A stretch of 64,000 nt of DNA from Clavaria fumosa (Eukaryota > Basidiomycota > Agaricomycetes > Agaricales > Clavariaceae): contig OX637795.1 of NCBI GenBank assembly GCA_951802425.1, positions 2,956,501-3,020,500 on the forward strand, written 5' to 3'. The position numbers and the translations under genes are program-made. How positions within the stretch are numbered: the first letter of the stretch is position 1; each line of letters begins with the position of its first letter. Shown piece by piece: positions 9,219-19,594 of this stretch. The notes below the pieces were generated by a model. It ran no database searches. It was given only the letters and a program-made list of their open reading frames with translations, and was not told the DNA's origin.

Positions 9219-10987
9219 GGACCGATCTGCAAGGGAAAGTTCTTTATTAGTCCGAGCGTCGGGGCGATGGTACCGTGTGAGGACTCCATATGAATTACGC
9301 GCTCGGAGTGCAGCGGATTACCGAGCTTCTCCCAAACATCTCTTCGCATTGCCACGATCGAGCTGCCTTGATCGAGCAAGCACTCCGCGGCGATCCGGCT
9401 ATCCAATATGCCTTCTACGATGTGGAGCGGAGCGGCATCGACAGCTACGACAAGATCGGAGGTGTCCGGGGTTGTAATGTTTGTGTAGAGCGTATCCTGT
9501 ACGACGGATGCGGTGACCGGAACTCGGCGGGCGGTAACCATATCCTTCATCTTTTTGCGGACGTCTCCGGAAATGGCGAGTAATTCACGGGGTGTCACAT
9601 GGACCGGAATGTCGAGTGCGTGATCGAAAACTTGTTGAACGGTTACCGGATTTTCTATCGGAGCTTGGTAATGATACTGGACGTCGGATTGTTCGATTCT
9701 TTCCGGCTTCGATGGGCGCGTGACCGGAGGCGAGGTAATGACAACGGCGGGCGGAGGAGGTAACCTAGATGGCTGTGGATCGTTATTCCTGGGTGTGGGC
9801 GCTTTCCTTTTGCCCTTATCTACTTTCTTTGCTACATCGTTTGCAAAGGTGCGGACCATGTTTTCCAACGTGGTCATCTCGTTATCTTCTTCTTCTGATT
9901 CGTCTTCCATGTCCGGGGAGTGAGCGGATGGTCCGATCGGCTGTGCTTCAAATACTGCAGTTGTTGCCGGTTGTGTGTTCTGGGATTGGTAAGTAGCGTA
10001 GTACTTGTCAAAGCGCTCGGATAAGTTATTTCCTATGATAGTCCCGGGCAAGTATCGTCCGGAGGGGAGGCAAATCCTGCCTTCGGTGTTCCGTATACAT
10101 TTACCGGACTTGATATATTCGAGGGCCTTCGGACAGGCACTAACAAAATGACCTGGTTCCGAACAGAAATTACACGTCCGGCCTGCAGGGGAATTCGTCG
10201 TCCAAGGAGCAGAACATTTTGCCTGTTCGAGAGACTGGGCTGATAAAATTGATTCGAGGCGAGCCATTGTGGAGGCGAATGTTGCCAAGGCTGCGGACAT
10301 ATCAAATTCTTCCTTCTTGATCATTGGTTTTGTCTCTCTCCCGGGGGTTGCGGATGCGAAGCGGATAGGTCCGGAGAATTGATCGGTTGTTACAGAGTGC
10401 GGGGATGTTGAGGAGAGTAGAAATTCAGCTGCGGCGTGAACCTCATTCATCGGGTATGGGTCCTCCAGATGGTGATTAGGTAGTATAATCGCGAGCCGGC
10501 TCTCGATCCGGCGCCTAGTATGATCCCCAAATCCGAGGATGTAAAGCCGGTTTCTGTCATTTGTGGACATACGTTGGGAGGTGATCAAGTGCGAAGTGAT
10601 CCGGAGAAAGTCCCGGTAATATTCTCCGTGTTCTGCGTGTGTGTAAACCCCTTTTTGGGCCAAGTCGGATATGAAACGGTCCAAGTCGGCGACAGAGAAC
10701 AAACGACCGCCATCGGAGCCTGGATAAAGGCGTCGGACAGCCGCTTTGAAGGTTTCCCAGGTCCATACCGGGTCCGGGGCTGGTGTGAGGGTCTCCCAGA
10801 GGAGACATGTGTCTGTGTCGAGGTAGTGCTTTGCGTACCGAATTAAATCGGCTTCCGGAATGTCTGGATTAATGCTGGTGAGTACGATGTCGATGTCCTC
10901 AAAATACCAGTTGAGATGGGTTGGTACTCCGTCAAAGGTGGGGGCCCCGTGAGCGCCATGGAGTGGATATCTCGGTTGGTTGGCCAT
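8990..10987 (-). CDS. Gypsy-B gag and aspartic protease
   Basis: A 665-aa ORF starting MANQPRYPLHGAHGAPTFDG. The first ~230 residues are a gag-like helical region. A CCHC zinc knuckle follows (CNFCSEPGHFVSAC). After an acidic, Pro-rich linker, the C-terminal third is a retropepsin-like domain (ECLLDQGSSIVAMRRDVW, with LVGRPFF downstream). The ATG lies about 375 nt past the primer-binding site. The stop TAA at 8990-8992 is directly preceded by a slippery heptamer. Pol is in the -1 frame. Gag and protease share one ORF here while pol is separate. Confidence 0.9.
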   Translation of the reverse strand: MANQPRYPLHGAHGAPTFDGVPTHLNWYFEDIDIVLTSINPDIPEADLIRYAKHYLDTDTCLLWETLTPAPDPVWTWETFKAAVRRLYPGSDGGRLFSVADLDRFISDLAQKGVYTHAEHGEYYRDFLRITSHLITSQRMSTNDRNRLYILGFGDHTRRRIESRLAIILPNHHLEDPYPMNEVHAAAEFLLSSTSPHSVTTDQFSGPIRFASATPGRETKPMIKKEEFDMSAALATFASTMARLESILSAQSLEQAKCSAPWTTNSPAGRTCNFCSEPGHFVSACPKALEYIKSGKCIRNTEGRICLPSGRYLPGTIIGNNLSERFDKYYATYQSQNTQPATTAVFEAQPIGPSAHSPDMEDESEEEDNEMTTLENMVRTFANDVAKKVDKGKRKAPTPRNNDPQPSRLPPPPAVVITSPPVTRPSKPERIEQSDVQYHYQAPIENPVTVQQVFDHALDIPVHVTPRELLAISGDVRKKMKDMVTARRVPVTASVVQDTLYTNITTPDTSDLVVAVDAAPLHIVEGILDSRIAAECLLDQGSSIVAMRRDVWEKLGNPLHSERVIHMESSHGTIAPTLGLIKNFPLQIGPCTFHVQMQVADTLPCEVLVGRPFFMLTGSQTIDHPHGAQDLILNDPNTGERIIVPTKERIPIRKNLKLQKTHPDF
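8993..8999 (-). promoter_or_regulatory. Probable -1 ribosomal frameshift site of Gypsy-B
   Basis: On the minus strand the last gag codons are CCG GAT TTT TAA, giving the heptamer G GAT TTT (X XXY YYZ) directly before the stop. Slipping back one base reads GGA TTT TTA and enters the pol frame without a gap. GGAUUUU is a known natural -1 slippery sequence (red clover necrotic mosaic virus). A short stem can form 3' of it (CCGGA with TCCGG). Confidence 0.6.
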
Positions 10988-11360
10988 TGGTATTGCTGCA
11001 TGAGGAAGTTCTTGTACGGCGTCGAGAGGATTCTGTGGTTCGTCTGTTGGAAATTGTAAGGTGTTCAGTTCGAGGGGTAGTGGTGTGAGCGGTGAGTGTG
11101 GTTCTTCGAAGATCTGTGGTAATGAGGTAACCGGGGTGGCGAAGCTTGTGTGGGAGTAAACAATGGATGAAATACTGGGAATGTCCGATGGAAGAAAGTG
11201 GGAAGTTTCAATTACTTCTCTGGGAGGTTCGGAGTGCGGTGGTTCTGTGATTCGATCCGGGTTTCAACTTCTCAGACGTTCGGAGCGTCGAGGTTGGAAA
11301 GCGGAGGAGCCTCTGGGAATCCTTGAAGGCTGTAGTGAAGACGTTGTTACGACCGCCTCG

Positions 11361-11372
11361 CGGTGGGCTCCA
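11361..11372 (-). other. Candidate primer-binding site of Gypsy-B
   Basis: TGGAGCCCACCG on the minus strand starts four bases after the LTR end and begins with the TGG expected to pair with a tRNA 3' CCA. The tRNA cannot be named from the window. Confidence 0.5.
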
Positions 11373-11376
11373 AAAT

Positions 11377-12284
11377 TGTAGTAGGCTGTACAGGTGTTGG
11401 CTGCAAATAGATGTTCGCGGCCAGGTTCTTCAGGGGGGTCTTATTACACAACGGGTACACTAGACAGAACCTTGGAGGATGTGGAGGTTGGGTGCAAAAG
11501 GTTCAGAAAGTGAAAATATACGTTGTCCGGAGTATCCGGTATCGGATCCGATAGAGTCCGATGTTTGGATCGAAGGTTCGAGGGGCCGGCGACGACGAAG
11601 GCCAGCGGATCAATAGGTATGACAAAAGGTGAGCTTGCCAAAAATCACAGCACGATGTGGGCATTCAAAAAGCTAGATTTCCGTATAGTCCGAAGTGTGC
11701 TTAAGTACAGTTCTGTAAGTGCAGCAAATTGGAATGTACGGAAATGTCCAGAAAACATATGGAACAGCGCCATGTCGCGTGAAGGGTTATATGGGGGAGT
11801 TATATCACAAGGGAATTGAGTAGCTCAGAGGAATGAAATGTCCGATGAGTAGCACATGTCCGGACCGCTCGTAAACTGAAGGAAAGTGGGGCTGGTACAG
11901 CAAAGGGGTATTAGGAACAATGGGCAAAGTACTGCAAAGGATTTGAAACATTCAAATGATTGAATGGTTGAAAGGGATCACAATATGAAATTTACAGCAT
12001 GTTATATGAAATAAAGGAATGGGAATGGAATAGTGAGTATGTCGAGCACTGACCATGCTGGAGTGATGAAATAGAAAGGCGAGGGCAGTGTGTGAGACCT
12101 GCGGGCTGTGATCTTTACAGGGAGTCGGAGACCGGAGAGTCTGATGTCGGGTAAGTATCGGTCATTATCAGATGGTATCGGATTGTTATCGGATCGTATC
12201 GGACGCGATTGCTTTGGATCCCGAAATATCCAGATGATCGGTATCTGTCATGTTTCTATGTTTAAACTGCATATTATCCTTACA
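11377..12284 (-). repeat. 5' LTR of Gypsy-B (908 bp)
   Basis: On the minus strand it starts TGTAAGGA at 12284 and ends CTACTACA at 11377 (TGTA/TACA ends). The outer boundary is fixed because the integrase frame of Gypsy-C stops making sense exactly there; the inner one by the primer-binding site. It contains clustered ATCGGA-type repeats around 12150-12210. The partner LTR is outside the window. Confidence 0.7.
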
Positions 12285-13222
12285 ACGTGTCATGGAACTC
12301 CATGTTTTGAAAAGATGTGGAGTACAAACAGATGAGCCAACTCTGCGGAGTTCACTTTGTTGGTCATTGGGATGAAAATCCCCTGCCTTGTAAACCTATC
12401 AACAACCACTCGAATTGTGGTAAAACCAGAGCTCTCAGGAAGTTGCTCAATGAAACCCATCAAAATGGAATTCCATGGTTTTTGGGTATGGGCAGCTGCT
12501 TGAGCATTCCATATGGCTTATGCTGAGGGGCTTTTGCCCTACCACAAGTTGTGCAAGATTTGAAAAAGTCTGACACAAATCCTCAGAGTTTCAGCCAGGT
12601 ATAACCCCTGAAGACCAAGGCTGTATGTAGTCTTAGTTTGACCGAAATGTCTGGCAAGTGGGTGATCATGTCTTGCATGTAAAACACAGAGTTGGAGGTC
12701 ATTGACATCTGGTACATAAATCCATCTGCACTCACAGAGAAGTCCATTGTTGTCCATGGAGTTCAAGCAGAGCTCCTCCAGGATTGGAGCTATCACAGGA
12801 TCAAGCAAAAGTCCAGACCAGATATCCTTGCAGAGTTGATTATCATCAATCACAAATGATGTGCAGAGTGTGGGCATGTAAAGCGATGAAGCTTGGAGTG
12901 ATGAAATCAACTGTCTGCCAGTGAATATCAGCTGGAGGTTTTGCAGATTGACACAGGCATAGTCACTATCCCCCTCTTTGGGATAGACATCCCAATGTCT
13001 AGTCAATGCATCAGGTTTTATTCTGAGGTGCCCAGGGCAGAATTGGATTATGAAGTTGAACTGGGAAAGGGACTCTGACCACCTGGCTTGATGCTGGGTG
13101 AGTAGGCAGACCATGGAGAAGTACTTGAGGTTCTTGTGGTTAGTAACAACATCAACTGGAGTTTCAGAACCTTTGAGATAATGCCTCAAATATAGTGAAG
13201 AGTTCCTTATCATGAGTGTCAT
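12285..13222 (-). pseudogene. Gypsy-C RNase H and integrase remnant
   Basis: From 13222 downward the frame reads an RNase H tail (TPVDVVTNHKNLKYF, then PDALTRHWDVYPKEGD) and an integrase zinc-finger region (DHPLARHFGQTKT). After several stops comes an integrase core start, MGFIEQLPESSGFTTI then VVVDRFTRQGIFIP, ending at FSKHGVP where Gypsy-B is inserted. The first catalytic Asp reads Gly (MGF instead of MDF). It is an old, degraded copy. Confidence 0.85.
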
Positions 13223-13240
13223 AGTTCAGTTTGGAGATGC

Positions 13241-14252
13241 CTAGGGTGTGGGAATGAAAAGCAATAGGATGGATTCACCATCAGAGGCAACCATAGAGAG
13301 AATTGCAGTGACAGCATAGTCCAAGGCATCTGTTTCAACTATAAGTGAAGCTCCAGGGATGAAGTGCAAGAGGATTGGAGCAGTGGAGAATGCAGTTTTC
13401 AGGGAGTTGAAAGTGGACTGGCAATCATCAGACCAATGCCATGGGATGTTTTTATGTGTGAGGCTGGTCATCAGGGTGACCATCTTGGAGTATCCATGGA
13501 TGAAGCTGCAGTAGAAATTGGTGAACCCAAGGAAAGACTGTATGTCTTTGACCTTCCATAGAGGGGGCCAATCCTGTATAGCTTTAACTTTAGCCATGTC
13601 CATAGAAAGTCTGGCCAGAGATAAAACAAATCCAAGGTATTCCACAGTTTCAGCATGGAATTCACACTTAGCCAGGTTCAGGAAGAGACCATTCTCTTGG
13701 AGCCTTTGGAGTACCTCTTGGACATGCTCAACATGTTGCTTTGGGTCCTTGGAGTAAATGAGGATGTTGTTGAGATAGATGACCATGAACATGTCAAGGA
13801 GGTTGGAGAATATATTGTTCATGAAGTGCTGGAAAGTGGTGGGTGCATTAGTGAGCCCAAAGGGCATCACACACCATTCGAAGGATCTGTATTGGGTGTG
13901 GAATGCAGTCTTCCATTCATCAACCTTGGCAGTATGGACCAGGTGATACACATGTCAGAGGTTGAGTTTTGTATAGATTCAGGCTTTTCCTGGAACATCA
14001 AGAAGATCTTTGGTTAGTGGGGGTGGATAACAATATTTTTTGGTCACTTTATTGAGACCATGGAAATCAACACAAAGTTGGAGTGTTCTGTTCTTTTTCC
14101 AGACAAAAAGCACAGGTGCTCTGTGCAGAGAATGGCTTGGATGGATGAATCTGATGCAGAGATACTTGTCCAGAAACTTGCTGAGTTTGCTGAGTTTGGA
14201 CTGTGACAGAGAATAGACTGCACCTGGTGGAGGGGATTGGCCCTCCAGCAGG
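13241..14252 (-). pseudogene. Gypsy-C reverse transcriptase remnant
   Basis: The intact portion (13951-13241) includes WCVMPFGLTNAPTTFQHFMN and the palm, where the catalytic YVDD/YLDD box reads YLNN, so both catalytic aspartates are lost. Thumb and connection (VKAIQDWPPLWKVKDIQSFLGF) are recognisable. Upstream, 13952-14252 reads the RT fingers with in-frame stops. The element could not move by itself. Confidence 0.85.
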
Positions 14253-14748
14253 TTGATTTTTAGGTCATATGGTCAGTGCAGAGCAAGGGTGTCTGCCTTC
14301 TTTTTACTGAAGATGTCTGGGAAGTCCTTGTACTCCTCTGGAATGGAGAGGAGATCCTGGGAAGTGGTGTCGGGGATGTTGAACAAAGTGGAGGCTGCAC
14401 ACACAGACTTGCTTGACAACATCATGCCAAAGACTTGGGACCTGCGAAGTCCACAAGCTCTGACAAATGCAGCAGCATTCACAAAAGAAACTTTAGGTGC
14501 CCCATAGAGGGATGGGGCAGATGGAATGGTCAGAGACAGAGTCAAAGACAGAGATGGAAGCAGAGACAGAGTTGGAGTCTGGGCCTGGTTCAGAGTCACT
14601 GCAGATGATGTTTGAACTGGAGCATACAGAGCAGGGACAGACAGAGGGACAGAGGTAAACAGAGGGACAGAATGGAGAGTGCTGGCTGGTGCACCCTCTG
14701 GAACAGATTTCAGAGTTTTTTCCTCATTAGTAGATGGTCTGGGCTTTA
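14253..14748 (-). pseudogene. Gypsy-C protease-RT linker remnant
   Basis: The stretch ending IPEEYKDFPDIFSKKKADTL is the typical sequence before the RT of Ty3/gypsy elements. Upstream of it only Ser/Leu-rich low-complexity translation remains. Gag and the 5' LTR are not recognisable. Confidence 0.65.
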
Positions 14749-14958
14749 CAGTGACTCAAAAAACTGTCTGGATGTTTTGTGCTTTTGGATTATTTCAGCA
14801 ATATCTCAATAACAGATCAAGATGCAGACATGTAAAACACACCATCTGATAGCCCTACTTCTGGGCTATCTATCTATGTGTTCAGCTTTGACATATGTTT
14901 AGTTTAAGTTGAGATATTTGGCCTTGTTTGTGGGTGTGTCATCTGGACAGTTTTTTTG
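14749..14958. repeat. MITE-like imperfect palindrome
   Basis: AAAAAACTGTCTGGATG near the left end and CATCTGGACAGTTTTTTT at the right end are inverted copies. The centre holds a perfect hairpin, GATAGCCC/GGGCTATC (about 14849-14872). A further inverted copy of the right arm lies at about 15449-15492 (GACTGTCAGGATGACACCC). Transposase and target duplication are not identifiable. Confidence 0.55.
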
Positions 14959-15087
14959 CAGGCATCAAAAAGTAGAATAATTGAATGAATTTGTTGAATG
15001 GACATCCCAATAAACAAAATAATGTTCCCAGACCACTTTCTAGTATATAAGGAGGGCCTTCCTTTACTTTCCTCCAACTTTCCCACC

Positions 15088-15309
15088 ATGAAGCAGCTCC
15101 CTACTAAGGGTAAGGCATCCATCATCTCTATGGTGGGAAATGGTGATTCCTGTCACAATTTTGCTGTTAGGCTTTGTGTTAGCCACTATAATGTCTCTGG
15201 ACTATGCTTTCAGACTCCTAGGACTCTTCCTGAAAGTGATTTGGTCACTTTTGACCCTCCAGTTGCTATAATTCAGTACAGCTTATCACCACAAACAAGG
15301 CTAAGGTAG
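15088..15309 (+). CDS. Small ORF (73 aa) with TATA box, unrecognised
   Basis: A TATATAAGG motif at about 15040 is followed 45 nt later by an ATG. The ORF starts MKQLPTKGKASIISMVGNGD. It lies between inverted repeats (14912-14955 and 15449-15492) and so may belong to a small transposon rather than be a host gene. No domain is visible. Confidence 0.3.
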   Translation: MKQLPTKGKASIISMVGNGDSCHNFAVRLCVSHYNVSGLCFQTPRTLPESDLVTFDPPVAIIQYSLSPQTRLR

Positions 15310-15667
15310 CTTCCCATCTCCAAAATAAGCTTAGAAATCAAAGGGAGAGTGTGTAAAACTGAGCTACAGTATGCCTAGCAGTGTTTTAAAAGTGTTGGGA
15401 GTTATGCAAAGTACAAGATTACTTGTTGTTTACCTACTTTGAATGTCTGCAAATGACTGTCAGGATGACACCCTCACAAACAAATGCAAATATCTTAGCT
15501 TATGCTGGACTTGTGTTGGGGCTGGCTCTGAGCTCTACATATTTTTGATAGTGATATCTCAATCTCATTTCTCAATCTCATTATGCAACAAGCCTCACCA
15601 AACACACCTCTGCCACATGTGAAATCCCAAGATCACAATAATAATAATTTTTTGCTGTGTGACAAAT
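15310..15667. other. No gene seen
   Basis: AT-rich sequence carrying the distal inverted-repeat arm at about 15449-15492. No convincing ORF. Confidence 0.5.
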
Positions 15668-15803
15668 ATGAAGGCAAAATGTGGACAAAAATAACAAAAC
15701 TCCTGCTGGAGTTTTATCACTTTTTGAATCTTTCCCTAGGGAAATGTGAATTTAGAGTGCTCCTGCCAGAGTTTTATTATTTTTGTCCACATTTCACCTT
15801 CAT
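15668..15803. repeat. 136-bp foldback (MITE-like) repeat
   Basis: ATGAAGGCAAAATGTGGACA and the 15 bases after it (arm 15668-15703) are inverted at 15769-15803 (ending CACATTTCACCTTCAT) with about three mismatches. Inside are two smaller palindromes, AACTCCTGCTGGAGTT and TTCCCTAGGGAA. Confidence 0.7.
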
Positions 15804-16162
15804 AGACAAACCTGCGCCGAACGCACTCTGATTCACCACTTTCACTCAATGAGGGCACTCCGACTTAAGTGGTTCGCGGGAATTGCACGAGGATACAAAC
15901 GAAATTCATCACTAATGAGTAACTCGCCTTTGATTTCCAAAGTTTTATGACAACTTTGCGACCCCGGCTTTGTGGATAGGGTATGGGGCGAAGAACGGCG
16001 GGGAAGGCAGAGAGTAAAGAAATTAGCGAGAAAAAATGATGGAGGAGCATTACTGAGCCGTGAGAGACGGATGGTGCCCGAACAGGCGTCCAAATGTATC
16101 CTAGCAATAGGAAAGAGAAAGAAAGTCTTCGCCAATAACAAACACAGATTCATTCTTAACGC

Positions 16163-18744
16163 CTAAAGTCTACGCCCGTATTGCGGAACGAGCCTTGGTT
16201 GCTGAGACGGGTACTGCGAATAGCCCTGGTCCTCGCGCGACGAATACCCCCGCTGTTGCTGATAGTACGGGTCCGATTCGTCTCCGTAGGGCGGCTGCTG
16301 GCCAGGGGTGAAGAAGGTCGCCGTGCTCGAGTTCGCACCTTCCGTCATCCGCGGTGTGCTCCCGCTCCAAGGGCTGTTCGATCCTTGCTGCAGTACGTTC
16401 GGATTCCAGGGACCGCCTGTCTGCAGCGGCATGTTATCCGAGGACCCCGACTTCCGCGCGCCGTATGGACCCCTCCCGAGAGGCGCTGGGGAGCCGGCAT
16501 CTTTCATCGTGTACGGAACACCCGCCGCAGCACGCCGACGCGCCAGCGTGACGCCAACCACCGTCGCGATGACAGCAAATGCAGCAACTGAGCCGACGAT
16601 GATGCCAATCAGCACACCCGACGCGGGTTTCGAGCTGGATGCTGATGATCCACGGGTGCTGTCGGGCACGACGGTGCTGGCCGGCGCAGACGACATGTCG
16701 AGCCGCACACTGGACGGCAGGACGCTCGCGTCGCTCACGGGCTGTTGGCCTATAGCTCCATTGCCGACAATAACAAACGTCCCCTTGCTTGGGACGCCCT
16801 TGATGACCACAAATAGCAAGGCAGGACCTGGTTGGAAAATGTTGGGATTGGGTGGCATCTGCGCGACGTGAAGGACGATCGAGCCGTCTCCCTGGACAGT
16901 GTAGGTATTATTAAGCTGGAGGAAGCGCTGGCCCATGTTCATTGCGTGGGTGGTGAAACCCCCGCGGACGACATTAACTTCCGTCTTGTCCGCTGCGTCG
17001 TTGGGGTTTCCAGAGTAGGATCTGGGCGCAATAGTGATATCGAAAGAGTTGCCACCGTAAGAAAGTGTCTTGGGCACTCCAGTAACCGAGGGTCTCGTCT
17101 GAGCTGCGAAATAGGGCGGGTAGAATATTTCTGCCTTGTAAGTCGTCGGGTACAGCGTAGTCAAATTGACATCGACATTCGGATTGGACCCGGCAACCAA
17201 CACAGAAGCATCTGGTAGGAGTATGGCAGACGAATGATAGAGACGCGGTATGGTGGACGCGGAAAGACCCAGAGAGGACCACCGTGAACCAGCAGGCGCA
17301 TGGGGATTGTAGATGCTGGGAGTGAGGACAGGTCCGGAAGCCAACGACATACCAAAAGGCATTTGGCCGAGTGGTGTCTGCCCTGTGCGATCTGCGTACC
17401 CAGCCGTGCCATTGTTGGCACCATTGATGACCAGCATCGTCCCGTCCGGCAACGCGATGAATTGACCCATGGTCCGCGTGGTAGTCATCTCGTCGTCTTT
17501 CGCGTACACAGGGGAGGATCCATCGGTGGGTTCCGGTGTGATGCGCTGGCAGTCTCTAGATGCGGTATAATTCCATGTGTCTATCGCAGGATGGGCGTAA
17601 TCGCCATACGCGTCCGAGGGCATGTCAGAGCCACCACAGAAGAGGATGGTTGGTGTATATTGGTTGGCGGGCGTCAAGGGAAGCATTGCAACGGCGCCAG
17701 AAGCAGGGTAGACACGGGCCACCTTCCCAGGCATGTCAGGGAGCGGGGTTTCTGTGTTCGTGTTATAGTCCCAAAGGACTGAAGAGAGCATTGTAAACGA
17801 GGGATCCCAGGAAAGCTTGAGGAAAGAAGAGACTCACTGGTCGAGATGTTCGCCTGCACGAACATCTTGCCTGAGGGCATTAGGAATGTATGCGCATAGG
17901 AGTTCAACCCAGAGGTCAGAGTCATGAATGCCATATCTTGTGCTGGACCTCGGCTGGGGAAAAACTCGTACGTCGGTTCAGCAGCGCCACCCTCCAATTT
18001 CGGATCCGTATTGGGAAAGTTCCGATTCACATATCCGCCGTTGACGAATCCGCCGATGAGAACAATAGATCCATCGGCAAGCGGCTCAGCGGCAGAATAC
18101 CACCGCCTTTTCTGCATCGAGAGCACAGCGGGATTATCAAACCATTGGCAGCGCGAATCAGCGAAATTATCCGAGGTAGTGCATGGGTTGAGGATTCGAA
18201 TAGACTTGGCTCCGTCGAAATCCTGATATGTGGCGTCAAAATCCGCTGAGCCAAAGATGTTGGGTTGAGAGCCAATAACACCGCCAGGGCCCACGGCTCC
18301 GTTGCCTCCGAAAGTGACCCAGGAGCCATTCGGGAGGTGCATGCCGGAAGCGCAGAATACGTTTGTTTTTATATCCATGGTAGTATATTCTCCAGTGTTT
18401 ATATCCCTAGAGCACAATATGAGCCATTATCGTTGTGCAAGATCGTGTGACGCACCATACGGAGCCCCAAGCAGAATGCCCATTGACTTGGACCTTATTC
18501 CCCTCGGCCTTGTCAATGATGTACACCTTGTCTGTATTGCCTAGAAACATCTGAAAGAACCATGAGGAGATGAAAAGGAAAGTGAAGAAATATGAGCTCC
18601 ACTGACCATCATGGCGCTGACAAGGGTATCGCCTGCATCGGCAAAAGAGCCCGGCTTCTGGGCCAGTACGGGAGAAACATGGAGAAAACTGAGTAGAAAA
18701 AGAGGTAGCAAAGTTGAGATCATCGCCCAAGCGCCAGCGGTCAA
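16163..18744 (-). CDS. Copper-radical oxidase (glyoxal oxidase type, AA5_1) with C-terminal membrane anchor
   Basis: Exons 18744-18607, 18550-18456, 18406-17838 and 17778-16163 join in phase (introns of 56, 49 and 59 nt) to give 805 aa. An N-terminal signal peptide (LLPLFLLSFLHVSPVLA) is present. The radical-copper site can be read: Cys in TNVFCASGMHLPNG (about residue 96), Tyr in KRRWYSAAEPLADG (about 181), the Tyr-His pair in RLYHSSAILLPDASV, and His in GFTTHAMNMGQRF. After the catalytic and Ig-like domains comes a Ser-rich linker, one transmembrane helix (GVLIGIIVGSVAAFAVIA) followed by ARRR, and a Gly/Gln/Tyr-rich cytoplasmic tail. Such enzymes oxidise small aldehydes or related substrates and make H2O2. 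Type I topology would place it at the cell surface rather than secreted. Substrate is unknown. Confidence 0.9.
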
Positions 18745-19594
18745 GGATCGGCGACTACAACGGTCGATGAGACCCCCGAATGAAGGAGGGACGAGGTTGG
18801 AGCGGGGTGGCCAAAGGAATGTATCGTACCGAGCGTTGGCTCACACAGCCCCTGCTCCCGTTGCCACGCACCCTCAACAAGGAAATTATATTCCCACGGT
18901 TGGACAACTCACGTGACCTGTACCAGCAGGTAAGTATGTGGTATGGTACATTGCGTTAAGGGAAGAGGGCGAAAACTAATTCGGGCATGTCCCGTCTCGA
19001 CATATGGCCTGAGCTAGCACCCAGTCTAAGCATAAATATCGCGGTTGCTTACAGTTGTCTGATCAACGCAATGTGTCAGCCGCTCCTTGATCACATGACT
19101 CATCACACTTCGGAACTGACTCAAAGTACTCAAATGTTGAGCCAAATGCACCAGTGTTCTCAACAAATGCACAAGTCACCCAAATATGGTAACCAGGTTT
19201 CCACTCAAAAAAGGGCTCAGAAAAAGGGTACAAAACAAAAAATACTGGAATGAAAAATAAAAATTGAAGTTACTCCCAGAATCTTTGCAGCGATGAAAAT
19301 TTTGAACTGAAGCAATTGTACACACCCAAGGCTGAAGCGCTGAAGAACGGCTATACTAAAGACTAAGTGAATTATTTAAAGTGGATTTACGTACGAACAT
19401 CACCTTTTGCTGATGTAATTTTTTTTGATGGTCCGTCAAAACAAGTCATCACATCGGGCCTAGCAACACCGCCCACCACTCACTCGGGAAAAGTTTTCCA
19501 GTCACCCTCTTTTCCTCCTTCCCACCACCATCTTCTTCCTTCGTTTAGTTCCACTCTCCCTTCTCTTTACGTTCTCTTCCTCTTCCTCTCAACT
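18745..19594. other. Divergent promoter region of the oxidase and the LysM gene
   Basis: About 850 bp without an ORF of note. The right end (19490-19594) is pyrimidine-rich (CTTCC/CTCTTCC runs), as is common before fungal start codons. Confidence 0.5.

Larger units (their letters stand above)
5760..12284 (-). mobile_element. Gypsy-B, Ty3/gypsy element interrupted by Gypsy-A
   Basis: On the minus strand the order is LTR (12284-11377), primer-binding site, gag-protease, pol, and an integrase cut off at 5760 where the LTR of Gypsy-A begins. The upstream end abuts the integrase of Gypsy-C at 12285. The rest of Gypsy-B (chromodomain region and 3' LTR) should lie left of the window, beyond Gypsy-A. 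Confidence 0.85.
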
